Below are positions 1 to 10,371 of a stretch of 64,000 nt of DNA, in pieces (position 1 is the stretch's first letter; each line of letters starts with the position of its first letter). The notes beneath the pieces are model-generated. The model had not been told where the DNA came from. It saw nothing but the letters and a program-made list of their open reading frames with translations, and did no database searches. The DNA lies in contig NC_063070.1 of assembly GCF_022605165.1 (NCBI RefSeq), forward strand, positions 2,666,001 to 2,730,000. Direction: 5' to 3'. The translations under genes and the position numbers were made by a program. This DNA is from Purpureocillium takamizusanense (taxonomy: Eukaryota; Ascomycota; Sordariomycetes; Hypocreales; Ophiocordycipitaceae).

Positions 1-218
1 AAGAGCGGGTGCAAACCGGATTGTATTCCAAGCGTGCCCGCAGCTTGTAAATGGGTCCCGGCAAAGACGCCCCAGGCCGCAAGGGCATGCTCGTATTCTA
101 GAAAGAGCTTGCGGCGTGTGTTATGCAGATTCCCAATTTTGAGGTAATCCTCAAAGAGGCCCAGGCATTCAGCTACCAAGAAGACGATATGGTCTTCGTC
201 ACGTCGGAATCTGGCCAT
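1..218 (-). CDS. N-terminal part of an unidentified fungal protein, cut by the window edge
   Basis: Reading leftward from an ATG at 218-216, the frame stays open to base 1, giving 72 codons with no stop. The protein starts MARFRRDEDHIVFLVAEC and continues with a leucine-rich, probably helical stretch. It has no signal peptide and no motif I recognise. The style (acidic and basic start, then LFEDYL and LFLEYEHALAAW) resembles the N-terminal regions of large fungal zinc-finger or STAND-type proteins, but that is only an impression. The remainder lies outside the window. The start is chosen because it is the first ATG after a G-rich, C-poor leader with no earlier in-frame ATG nearby. Confidence 0.5.
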   Translation of the reverse strand, partial: MARFRRDEDHIVFLVAECLGLFEDYLKIGNLHNTRRKLFLEYEHALAAWGVFAGTHLQAAGTLGIQSGLHPL

Positions 219-2092
219 TTTTTGGGGGCCCGGGGGCGGGGGAGAGGAGAGGAAACAGAAAACTGTCGATGTGTTGCACCAGGCTGAGAGACAAGTACCG
301 TATTGAAAGCACACTTGGAGTCGAGGACGCCAGCGTTGAGCGTGAAGGGGAAAAGGGGGCGGTGGGGTGATGATGATAAAATACATATAGTGAGCGTTCC
401 CGTGTGACGTGCTCAGGGGCAACACGAACCGTGTAGTTGATATAGTTTCTGGCTCACAATGGATGCACGGGTGGACCGGACGGACGGACGGACGGACGGG
501 CGGGCGGGCGGGCGGGCGCGACTTGAACCTGAACTCTCTCGCCCGATGGTCAGCAAACATGAACTGACCTGCACGTCACGCCGCTGGCTGGCGGGTGCGT
601 CCGCTGAAACTCAGGTTGGTCCGTCAAACTGCCGAGCATTCGACATCATGAAATCATAAAATATGGTTCCGCGACCGTCTGCACTGGCGATCCGCCCGCT
701 CAAACGAGGCGAATACCAAGGCGCCGGTTTCCAACACCCAACATCCAATATCCAGTCATCTAGGCAGCCGCCACCTTTGCCCCTCGCCCGCCCGTCCGTC
801 TGCGAGCATGGACTCAGAGACGATCAAAGTGAAGCTGTGCTGTTCAGCACGCATAGACTGCGCTCTGTGCCTTGGGGCGCGCTGTGCCCCCCGCCCCTCA
901 ACATGATGTGTTTGTCGAACATGGAACACCCGCGGACTAGGGTCGAATTGTTCTGAATCAAAGTAAACCAAACTGTTTGGCTCGCCTAATGTTGTCAATT
1001 TATGCCTCTATGTGTCAAGCTGAAACGCATAATGGCTACTTCTTTACGTTCGTTGAGAAGCGGAGGTGGGAGGGGCCATGCCTCCTGTCACGCGCCTATG
1101 TCGCGATGGAGTGTCGAGAGCCCTGTCATAATTGTAACGTAATGGAATCTACGATCTGACATTCGCCGGCCTTTGAAACCAGTGCCCGACGGTTTTGACG
1201 AGCTAATCACTCCGAGGTCAGACCAGACTCTTTCATGCCAGTATCAACGGCTAGTTGACGTATAAATTGCTCAACCCGACTGGTGGCCCCCGATAACTGA
1301 TCTCTGTTTGATATTTGATAACATTTTTTTTGTGACCTGAAAGCCAGCAATATGATAGCAAGACCGTGACAGCAAAAAGAAGACCGCGGGAATACTACCC
1401 GCTGGTCTTTATCGCGTCGGCACTCTTTGCGCAATAAACAGCCGCCCTGAGTGCCCAGTACATGGCCAAAACCAGTGTTCTGAGGTTGCGTCAACATCGA
1501 CCCTTTCTACTGTATCCTGAAGCCGCGTCTACAGAGCAGTGCGACGCCTGATCACACTACATGTGTAGTTGAAAGATGCAGATGGCTTGTATCTGAACAG
1601 TCAATTAACGGGCTTACACGGCGAGTTGCCATGACGGCTCCCGAGTTTCGACGAGCCCAACCCGTATGTTGGCGGGTGGAGACCAGAGGTTTCATGTTGT
1701 CGTCCCACTCTACAGCGTTGGCGCCGCAGCCAATTGTGTGTATTATCAATTGATCCTTACCTGTCCCCCCCCTTCTCCTAGTGTCCTACAACTAGGAGCT
1801 CGAGGCGCTTAACATCACGACCAAGGACCTATGGGGAAGTATACTCAAGGATAAGAAACATGGAACATGAGCCGCACGACGTATCAAATGCTAATAGGCT
1901 CGCCGTCGTCTAACAGCCATGCTAATATTGCTCCCATCTGCCCAGTCGTGATCGGGCTGACTCACCACTTGCCTGCAGGAAGAAAAGGAAACGTGACTCG
2001 ACCACTGATATGAATGAAGACTTTCTCAGGGCGGGCCCAACAACTCACGCCTCGTCCTCAAATCGACGAAAAAGACGTCGAATTTCTCCGCA
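219..2092. other. Intergenic stretch without a convincing gene
   Basis: About 1.9 kb between a leftward gene and a rightward kinase gene, so it should hold two promoters. Short open frames here have no recognisable motif. The only clear structure is a tetranucleotide repeat at 476-518 and an imperfect hairpin near 1379-1410. A leftward frame of 96 codons at 1207-1497 has a charged, plausible-looking end but nothing supporting it. Confidence 0.5.
476..518. repeat. Tetranucleotide microsatellite (CGGA)n then (CGGG)n
   Basis: Four-base units change midway from CGGA to CGGG at about 497, so it looks like one array with a propagated point change. It lies in an intergenic region. Confidence 0.85.
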
Positions 2093-2867
2093 ATGGCACC
2101 TGTCACGAACCAAATGCTCAACGCCAAGCGTGAAGCCAACTGCGTCGGGCTTACCACCGAGCGCAAATACTTCAAGGTCGGCCACACGTGGATCAAGCGC
2201 AGCCTTCGCCCGGCAGAATGGCAGACGAACCCCTTCACCGGCACGCTCGTGGTGCCCCGCTTCGGAACGGAGCGCATTTTAAACGAAGCTGCCGCGATGC
2301 AGTTCGTCGCCGAAAGGACCAGCATCCCAGTCCCCAAGCTTCATGCTTGCTTCCAGGACGATGAGGCGGCTTACCTCGTCATGGAGTACGTCAATGGGGT
2401 GACCATGGACGAGCTCAGTGCCACGGAGAGGAAAACGGTAGAGAGGGAGCTAGAAGGGTATCTAGAGACGTTGCGGGCCTTGAAATCGAACTCGTGGGGC
2501 GGCCCGTCGGGCATTGTACGTCTAGACGTGGCTAACCTCTGCACGATATTCCACTTTAACATTAGGTATACAGATTGTCCCACCGTACCGCGTCATGGTC
2601 AAGTTAACACGCTCGGACTGGAAGATGAAGCCAAGATCGTCGGAGGATCTTGTATTTTGCCATAACGACTTTTCCACTCACAATGTTCTTGTCGATCCAA
2701 GCACGTTAAAGGTTAACGCCATCATAGACTGGGAATATGCAGGATTTTATCCTATCGAGTTTGAAGGTCTCTTCTTCCGACGGCCTGGACCGTCCATTGC
2801 GCTAGAAGGAGAGGCAGATGACACAGATGAGTTGGTGGATATCATGCTAAGAAATGTGGCACAATAG
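2093..2867 (+). CDS. Aminoglycoside phosphotransferase (APH)-like kinase, small, one intron
   Basis: Proposed exons 2093-2515 and 2574-2867 encode 238 residues. The intron (58 nt) has a GTACGT donor, a GCTAAC branch site and an ATACAG acceptor, and the splice is in phase. The protein has the protein-kinase-like APH fold signature: a glycine-poor N lobe, VMEYVNG hinge at about 101-107, the Brenner motif H171-N-D173 with N178, and a metal-binding IIDWEYAG (D193). Fungal members are numerous and their substrates mostly unknown; drug resistance should not be assumed. About 240 residues is at the short end of the family, and the C lobe stops soon after the catalytic motifs. A 46-nt intron (2520-2565) would also keep the frame, so the join is not certain. 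Confidence 0.8.
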
Positions 2868-3068
2868 GTGATTCAAGATCTCAACTACGGAGTAGTTATA
2901 AAGTAAAGATATGGGTAGGCTGCATTGACCCGGGGTTGCCGCCCCCTACGTGCTTTGCCGCTGGACAAGATACGTCGTTGACATGCCGTATCCAAGATCC
3001 TTTGCCAGGCAAAGTCAATACTAATCGTGGCTGCGGGAGCGACTTCATGCTGATACCACCCAAGGCCC

Positions 3069-4571
3069 TCAGCCGTGAGCTTTATACAAGGTGGCAGAAT
3101 CGAGCACGGTATTGTTGTTGCTCGCGACAAACTCATGAGTCAAGTGTGTGCTGTTGTGGAAAGTCAAGCGACTCCAACCATACACGGCGTCGTGGGTGTC
3201 CAAGCCAAATCTGCTGTATGGGTTTCGAGGGCTCTGCAGAGAGTCGAGGCCGTCGTAATGCCCAGCGGCGCCGTTGGTGATGTACCACGGAGACGTGGGG
3301 TTGTTCAGCTCTGCCGGGTCAACAGTGCCATTGAGGCCCAGAGGAGCCAGGCGCTCGTAGACATGGGCGTGGCCTGACAAGTACAGGTCGACGTCGAACT
3401 CGACGAAAAGCGGCTCGAAGATATCATGGCACGCGGAGCAAAACGTGCTGTCGTTTGCGTGGCTGAGGTACAGGGGCCGGTGGCCGGCTACGACAATCCA
3501 GGGAGTCTTGGTGCGGTCCACGGCCGCCAAATCCGCCTTCAACCACGTCGTCTGGGCATCCATGGTGGCGTTGACCGGGTCTGCGCCGATGCCGCCCGAG
3601 CCGCCCGCTTCGTCCGGGCCGATGAAGCCGTGGCCTAGGTCCGTCTCAGTATCGAGCTGGATGAAGTGCACCAGCCCGTTATCGAAGCTATACCAAAAAT
3701 TGCCAGTGCCTCCAGAGACATCGCTTGGCATACGGAAGTGATTCTTGTAGCCGGTAAAATTGGTTTGACCCGGGAAGCAAATGCTGCTGTTGTACGTGAT
3801 GTTGTGCGCCTTGTCCGTGGTGCCTCCGTTGTCGCAGTTGGCCTCGTGGTTGCCAGGACCAACCATGTACGGCCTCGTGGCGGTGACGGCCATCATCTCA
3901 TCGTAAAACTCGTTGAGGATGGACTCGTACACCCTGTATCCCTCTTCGATTGTGGTGTTTGGCAAGTAGCCTTGGATTTCCTCCTTGAGCCAGTAGTCGG
4001 CGTAGGCGATGTCGCCCGGGTGCCACAAAAACTGATACCCGGACAGGCTGCTGGTCAACGAGTCGATGGTGTTCTTCTCCCCGGGCTTGAGAACGTTGTT
4101 CGGGGACACACCATTGCCGGCCGTCGTGCTGAGACCCAGGCTGCCCATGGTGCCGAGGTCAACGGCGACGGCAACCGACAGCGACGCCTGGTCGCCGGTC
4201 CGGCGGCTCGTCGTGAAGCTGTACGGCCTCCTCCTGGCGTCTTTGCATTTGACAGAAAGCGGCGAGGGCAGATAGTAGTACGTGGTGTCGGGGGCCAGAC
4301 CACTGATCAGCACGTGGTTGTTAAATGTCGTCGATGTAGGATAGGTGACCGACACGTCGGAGGAAGCGGTGTTGTTGAGATTGTCCTCGGAGAGGCCCCA
4401 GTGGACCTTGGGATGCTTGACGTGTTTGAGCGTGTTCCAGCTCACCGTCATGCCGTCGTTGCCATGGTATGCAAGGCGAATCTGTGCCGTGGTAGAGGTG
4501 TGCTCCAGTGCGGCGGCGGCGACCGGCATGACTGCCGCGATGATCTTGACGAGGGCCTTCATACTGGGCAT
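3069..4571 (-). CDS. Secreted purple acid phosphatase
   Basis: A single exon of 500 residues. It starts with a hydrophobic signal peptide (first 20 or so residues), then a fibronectin-like purple acid phosphatase N-terminal domain and the calcineurin-like metallophosphatase domain. The metal-binding motifs occur in order: DLG (138-140), GDIAYADYW (from 186), GNHE (240-243), AGHRP (from 362) and SGHAHVYER (from 399). Many N-x-S/T sites fit a secreted glycoprotein. The enzyme should release phosphate from organic esters at acid pH using a di-metal centre. It lies tail to tail with the upstream kinase (201 bp apart). Fungal genes of this kind are often induced by phosphate starvation, but I see no proven Pho4-type site here. 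Confidence 0.93.
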   Translation of the reverse strand: MPSMKALVKIIAAVMPVAAAALEHTSTTAQIRLAYHGNDGMTVSWNTLKHVKHPKVHWGLSEDNLNNTASSDVSVTYPTSTTFNNHVLISGLAPDTTYYYLPSPLSVKCKDARRRPYSFTTSRRTGDQASLSVAVAVDLGTMGSLGLSTTAGNGVSPNNVLKPGEKNTIDSLTSSLSGYQFLWHPGDIAYADYWLKEEIQGYLPNTTIEEGYRVYESILNEFYDEMMAVTATRPYMVGPGNHEANCDNGGTTDKAHNITYNSSICFPGQTNFTGYKNHFRMPSDVSGGTGNFWYSFDNGLVHFIQLDTETDLGHGFIGPDEAGGSGGIGADPVNATMDAQTTWLKADLAAVDRTKTPWIVVAGHRPLYLSHANDSTFCSACHDIFEPLFVEFDVDLYLSGHAHVYERLAPLGLNGTVDPAELNNPTSPWYITNGAAGHYDGLDSLQSPRNPYSRFGLDTHDAVYGWSRLTFHNSTHLTHEFVASNNNTVLDSATLYKAHG

Positions 4572-5569
4572 AGTGAGGCGCTATTGCTGTCCGTGACCGT
4601 CACGACGCAACATGTCTGTGCTTGGGTAGCGTCGGTGCGTGCCCTGGCTGGATTATAAGCAACTGGGCACCTTGGTTTCCTGGGAAAACATTCTACAGTA
4701 CCTTACCGCACGCTGCCTGTGGCAAGCCTCGACTGCATCGTGTAGTGCCGACAACGGGGGTTCCTGCATCGTGCAGTCGATCTCCAGATTCCTAATTTCG
4801 CTAGCGCCCGCCCTGCTGACGACCATGTGGTGCGTCGACGTTGTGAGATTGGCTGTCTCAAACACGGCATGCAGCTGTTGCTTGCCGATTTGCCGAGCTG
4901 TCAGTCAAGGAAGACGACAAACTTGGACGGAGCTTGAATTTTGCCAGCAGCACCCCTGTGGCCAGGAGGCAGGGCAGATTAGTACTCGCCAACTGCTTAT
5001 CAAAGGGCCGTTTATTAATGGTGCAGACTCACAGGGGAAGGCAGCAACACTTCTTCGCGATCGCCCCTTCCTTTGAGCCGCACCCCAGCGACCCCACCAA
5101 GCCCGAGACTGCTGGGGCCCGCTATAGGGCAGCTGGCGGCGGCTTCACCAGCCCAGGTTCCTCACGAATCACGAATCCAACACATGCCATCCCCAGCCCA
5201 TCACGACATCCAGGACTCTTCGTGCTGCGTTGCGAATTAGATGCGAATGGAATCTCAGCCTCCGGCGCCTGGACGAGCTGTCCGGGCAGTCGTCGTCCTT
5301 GCCGCCCAAGCGAGAAACCACAGACTCCTCCAACGACTCTGGAGAAGTCAGTCCGGACTTTTCCACATCTTTAATGCCTGCACCAAGACCAAGCCAGAGG
5401 GGAGCCTGGCTGAAGCCCACACCTTGCGGCTTGTAGCGAGTCATACATCCATCTTGTGTCCAAGGCATACTATGCCTTAATTCAGAAAAACGCATCATAC
5501 ATCGCCATGCGCTATATCAAGGGAACAATGGCAGGATACGGTTAGCTAAGCCATATAGAACAATCGAAA
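4572..5569. other. Acid phosphatase promoter side and non-coding flank
   Basis: About 1 kb between the acid phosphatase start and the copia relic. Open frames here are short, overlap on several frames and show no domain signature. GC content falls as the relic is approached. Confidence 0.45.
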
Positions 5570-6571
5570 ATACGAATTCTAGACCATTATCCTCACCTAT
5601 AAAAGAAAGGCAAAGAATACGAAGCGAAGCAGATAAGTAACCGCTTAAAGCAAAAGTACTAGCTCACGGGTAGAAGCCCATTACAATAGTTCCAAGGCAT
5701 CGAAGTCACCCGGGACCGAGCTCGAAAATCAATGTAGCTATCCTAAACGGCGTATATTGACAAAATTGCTAACCTAAACGAGAGCCCAGAACGAAGGCAA
5801 ACCGCCCCAATAAGAGACCCGAAACTGCTCCCATATAACGGCAGAGCTTCTATGGCATCGATAAGGAGATACTAACGCAAGATCGGGTCAATTCTATACG
5901 CTATGGTGATTACGCGACCTGATGTCGCATTCTTAGTCTCGAGGCTCGCGCGCTTCAATATAAACCCGTCCGACGAACACTACATTGCGGTCGACCGAGT
6001 ACCCTAATACCTTTAACAAATAAGATGCTACGGTCTATAGTTAGGAGGAGGAAATAACTTCCTTGTCGCAAGTAACGCATCCTTTACGGATAATACGGGT
6101 GACCGGAAGAGCTCCGAAGCATACGTAATATAGCTATTTAGAGGGACTATTAGGTAGAGAGCAAGCAAATACGACATAGTCACTACGTCGACCATTAAAG
6201 CTAAGCTCCTTGCCCTATCCTAAGCCATAAAAGAGTCTATGTTTATTAGGCGTCTACTTTAAAAATTAGACGTTTGGTTAGATATAAATACCATCCGCCT
6301 TTAGTGCGACAACTAGCAAACAATCAAAGCGGTCAATAGGGAAATCGGTCTACTGCAGACAAAGCTACGTCATGTTGAAATATACAACCACTGGCTACGA
6401 CAGGAGGTGCAACGCAGACACATTTCGGTTAAATACTACGTCCCAAGCAGTAAAATAATCGCGGATGGCTTGACGAAGGCACTACCCGCTCAACGGCTCA
6501 GAGCATCAATGAGCGGCTGGGACTTATGGATATTGCTTAACAGCTCGAATAGCGACAGCTCAAAGAGCTGA
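5570..6571 (+). mobile_element. Degraded Ty1/copia retrotransposon, end of reverse transcriptase and RNase H
   Basis: One forward frame read through its stops matches the C-terminal part of a copia polyprotein. Recognisable pieces are the reverse transcriptase tail (VITRPDVAFLVSRLARF, about 5903-5953) and the RNase H end with LLQTKLRHVEIYNHWLRQEV (from about 6352) and IADGLTKALP (about 6459-6488). The frame holds many stops (for example near 5736, 5874, 6006 and 6145), mostly TAA or TAG where the family normally has Gln, Trp or Lys. That pattern suits C-to-T and G-to-A decay, such as repeat-induced point mutation, though I cannot compute an index. The frame ends at a TGA at 6569-6571. The gag, protease and integrase parts are absent from this copy. 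Confidence 0.85.
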
Positions 6572-6655
6572 ATAGCACACGCTTAGCATAGACGCTAAGC
6601 CTATTGAAACTTTGAATCCTGCCAGTTCTGGCCTTTGGCCAAAACTGGGGGGTCG

Positions 6656-6900
6656 TGTTGCATAACTGGACGTAAGTAACTAGGGTTGTGCCAGTTAAGT
6701 GTATACGGGGCGTGAAGCGAGCTGTATATCTTATATGCCCATAAGAGAGGAAAATGGCAAGAAGAGACGGGCAGTTCAGGACGAGACAAGATGACGATCA
6801 ATACACTCGAGCAACTGCGTGTACACCCCATCTTTTAGACCGTAACACCTTTTATGCTGGTATCTATACCGTACGTCTGATAAATACATACACACCCGAA
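6656..6900 (+). repeat. Probable 3' LTR of the copia relic (right edge uncertain)
   Basis: Just after the polymerase frame there is a short G-rich tract (about 6645-6652) followed by TGTTGCATAAC at 6656, the usual layout of polypurine tract then LTR start. A TATA-like stretch occurs at about 6722-6735. No second LTR copy is in the window, so the right boundary (about 6900) is a guess. Confidence 0.45.
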
Positions 6901-7605
6901 TTTACACAATTCCCAGTGACCAAAACCGACACCATAATGGCTCATGCTTGCAAATAACCTCTATCTCCCAAAATCTTAGCTCGTATCTCGGTCAGCAGCT
7001 ACTGCGTCGCCTTCACCTCGTATCCTTGGGGTGTTTAATCCGAACACCGGCCTCATTCTCGGAACGACTTCTTTCATGCTGACAGTCGATCTGCCGTGTT
7101 GGGTGAGGCGCAGACTGCGCCTTTGGCTAGGATGGGCGATACTTGTGCACGATGAATGGCAGGGGGGAGAGGGGGATTTAATCGAATCTCGTAGTATAAT
7201 TTGCAGATCGTTCCGTCTGGTTGAATCCTTTGATCGTAGCGGGAGGTTTAGTCACGGCGCGTAATTCGTGTCGCAGTCTAACGCGGCCCAGCTTGGGGTA
7301 GAGCAATGCCGCTCACCAGTCCAACGAGTCAAGGACCAGCAGCGGCTTAGCATGGCTGGTGTTTCTTGCTAAGACATTCCTATTCTTACTTATAAGGCGG
7401 GCGGTTGATTCTCCCGGGTCGTATACCTCGCGTACGACTGCAGCAACTTGACACTATATCTACATATATATAGCGCTATCTACCTTACGCAACTAACAAC
7501 TAACTGATCTTCTACAGTCAGTCGCCATACACCAAGTGGCATTTTATTTTACATGCAGCATATTAGCTGAACCCTTATCTCGACTGTTTATTCATTAGTT
7601 TCATT

Positions 7606-8169
7606 ATGCAGCCTGCCACTATCACCAAGATCCTCGCTGCTGTAGCGCTGACTATCTCTGGCGCTACAGCAACATTCATCGATAAAGATGTCTATCTAAA
7701 CCAAATTGCCCCGGGTCAACTCGATAGAATCTCAAAGTATCGAGCTGAGAAGGGAAGTAGCTTAACAGCTGCTCAGGTCGAAACTTTGGATCTTGCAGAG
7801 AAAACCGTCAAAAACTTTGCGGTCAACGATACTGGAGCGCTGGAAAGCCGCTGCAACACTGCTTTCGGCAAAGAGGAATGCTTCAAGATTCTGGTCGGTG
7901 GCCCCGTCAAGTACCCGGCGGATTGGATCTATTGTACTTGCAGCACTGCAAGTGACTGGTGCTCCGGTCACTGCCACGGTGGCGCCCCTGGGGGCTGCCA
8001 GGTCCAAGGGAGTAAGTGTCTAGTACCAGGTTTTATATTTTTTTTTGTTTTACAGTACTGTCGTTTTATCGTTTCAAACGAAGAGAAAGAAGACAGACTA
8101 ATATTCTACTCCATAGGTGGATGCGGAAACCTGAACATGTTTGTTTGTGACGGTATTTGTGGCAACTAA
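7606..8169 (+). CDS. Small secreted cysteine-rich protein, candidate effector
   Basis: Proposed exons 7606-8011 and 8117-8169 encode 152 residues. The intron (105 nt) has a GTAAGT donor, an ACTAAT branch site and a CCATAG acceptor. Residues 1-22 look like a signal peptide. A charged, cysteine-free middle section (about 23-80) is followed by a domain with ten cysteines, including YCTC, GHCHGGAPGGC and a closing CDGICGN, so five disulphides are possible. The layout (signal peptide, pro-like segment, compact Cys domain) fits fungal secreted effectors or antimicrobial peptides, but I recognise no family. The intron length is a multiple of three without stops, so retention would add 35 residues including a hydrophobic run. 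It sits less than 1 kb from the copia LTR in gene-poor DNA. Confidence 0.75.
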   Translation: MQPATITKILAAVALTISGATATFIDKDVYLNQIAPGQLDRISKYRAEKGSSLTAAQVETLDLAEKTVKNFAVNDTGALESRCNTAFGKEECFKILVGGPVKYPADWIYCTCSTASDWCSGHCHGGAPGGCQVQGSKCLVPGFIFFFVLQYCRFIVSNEEKEDRLIFYSIGGCGNLNMFVCDGICGN

Positions 8170-9381
8170 ATTCTGTCAGCCATCAGGCTTCCTATCCAAA
8201 TTCCATACTCCATTTGGATAGAAAGTCTTTCGGCCATGGCCGGGTCACACGAAGAATGGGCTATACAGGCATATCTTTCAACTACCCGATTAGTCCATTC
8301 CTTTGTGTATTTCTATTCTGCCGTTGGCTGTTTCTTAAGGCAATGCGTCACGCGACTGCCCTGGATTGGCTCTAAAGGTCCCTCCTGGCATCAGTCGATT
8401 GATGAGAAGTATCTGAGAAGCAAGATTTACTATATACTGAAAAGACGGTATTACTATTGTCTTAGACAACGACGTCTGCACAAAGGCGGATATTGCTTGA
8501 AATGTGACGTAATGACCATGTACCCCTAAGGGCACAAATTAAGACTTATGGAGACATGCAGGTGATGCCCACCATTAAGAGGCTTGGGGTGATGATCTGT
8601 CATGGGATTTTTTGCAGCCGCACCCGGAGTTCTAGGCAGAGAATGCCTACCATATTTGAAGTTTCGTTAGTTATGCTCTTGGACATGTTGACTCTATCGT
8701 TCATGTGCGTATAGGTAGAGAACGTCTATACCCAATGCAATTTATCAGCCCCGGTCCTGGTGCAACCCCACATCGCCGGCCGGCCGGAGTCTGGGCCCTC
8801 AGCCATGGATGGCGGCCCCGGGGGCTGACGGGCGGGGCAATTCCCCAGCTCCGGACAAGATCAAGTCACGAGCTGATGCCTGGGCTCCGTTGCCACGAGC
8901 CTATTCAGCCGGATCGTACGACCTGGGACACCTCCCGTGCGGCAGCTCCTCAGAGGCGGGCGCGGCTGTAACGCCCCAAGCACGAAATCCTGACGCCGCC
9001 ACGCAGAGCCCATTGAACCGCGACCAACAAAACGAGCCATGAGGCATTCCAACAGACGGTGCTGTGGCGGCGACGCGACAACAGGAAGCTTTCTGACCAC
9101 CGCGGGGTCGCACAGGACCACCGGCACCAAACAGCAGCCCGCCCGCATTGTGCGTCTGCTTAAGCTCGCAGCCTGCTCCTTTTGTCTATAACAGCCATGT
9201 GGCCTCGCCCTGCGCGGCCGTCCGGCTGTTCCGTCGTCATTGCGACTTGCTACTTGTGCAGCTCCGGACAAGCAGTATATGTCCCGGCATGCTCATCAGT
9301 GCCCATGCATCATATGACAAGCTATACGTGTTGATGCTGACACCGAGCCGGTGTGTCGAGGAGCAACATTGAACCGCCAGT
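8170..9381. other. Intergenic, no gene recognised
   Basis: About 1.2 kb between the secreted cysteine-rich gene and the RING gene. The left part is moderately AT-rich and the right part GC-rich. Overlapping frames on both strands show no domain or splice-linked extension. It should contain the RING gene promoter. Confidence 0.45.
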
Positions 9382-10026
9382 ATGGCCTCGCCCGACGCAA
9401 ACTCCACCACCACCACCGCGGCGACCTCAAATTCTCCAACGACTATCTGGGTTCCGATCCTCGTCGTAGGCTGCACTGTATTCTTCCTCGCCGCGTTTGT
9501 CTACACCTCCCAGTAAGCTCAGCCCTGCCGTGACCAATGTGGTTTGCTGTGCGTGCGTGCAGCAAGCAGCAACATGGACGCCGTCACTGACCCGTCCGTC
9601 GAAAACAGCCGCTTCGTGATCTGTGCCACCGGGCGCGATCGTAGCTCTACGCGCGATTTGGAGAGCGCAGACGAGCTGAGCATCGTCAAACGCTTGAACA
9701 AGGCGGCCTGCAGCCAGCTCTACAGCGCCTGGAAGGAGATCTGCCGCACCGACGAGACGGCGGCAGTACGAGAGCCCGATGCCGAGCCCGGGCCTGCTGA
9801 CTGGTGAGCACCATCTCATGTCTTTCGAGTCTCCCATGCGCAGTCGTTTCTAACCATCGTCCTTTTTCTCAGCGCCATTTGTCTGGAGACACTGCAGGAT
9901 GCAGACGTCGTTCGGGCGTTGCCCTGCAAGCACGTTTTCCACTCGGAGTGTCTGCTGAAGTGGGCTGTGGCGAGACACGACAGCTGCCCACTTTGCAAGG
10001 CCCGGTTCTACGGCAAAATGAAGTAA
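9382..10026 (+). CDS. Membrane-anchored RING-H2 E3 ubiquitin ligase, three exons
   Basis: Exons 9382-9512, 9570-9803 and 9873-10026 give 172 residues with every junction in phase. Introns are 57 and 69 nt with GTAAGC and GTGAGC donors. A Ser/Thr-rich N-terminus is followed by one hydrophobic helix (about 22-43), a soluble linker and a C-terminal RING-H2 domain. The zinc ligands are C122, C125, C140, H142, H145, C148, C160 and C163 (C3H2C3 order), with the conserved Trp152 between ligands six and seven that usually contacts the E2 enzyme. The protein therefore probably transfers ubiquitin to membrane or secretory-pathway substrates. No protease-associated domain is seen. The acceptor for exon 2 could instead be three bases upstream, adding one residue. 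Confidence 0.88.
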
Positions 10027-10371
10027 TATAATAGCCCATGTTTCGTGGCGAGTGTACAGGATGTCGCTCCGCCCGACGCCTAGACTCCAGCTATGAGCCG
10101 CAAACGCTTCTGAACGCTCAGGGGAAGATGCAGCAGTGCGCGAGCGTGACAAAATGGCGTCTTTGATAAGACCGTAGAACCACATTCTACACCTCTGACT
10201 TGATTCCAACCAAAGTCCCACTCGCGCGTAGTCTGATGTGAGCCTGTTCTGACACCATGGATATGCTCAGGCACATTACCGTCGACAGAGCTCCTCCCAA
10301 TTCGTTGATTCCCAATTCCCTATACCCCATGCTCCCAACGCCCATATAATGCCATGGCGGAAGAGACGTCA

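Noticed and set aside
1207..1497. Leftward frame of 96 codons with a charged, protein-like end
   Set aside because: No domain, no splice-linked extension and no conserved start context; kept only as a note in the intergenic entry.
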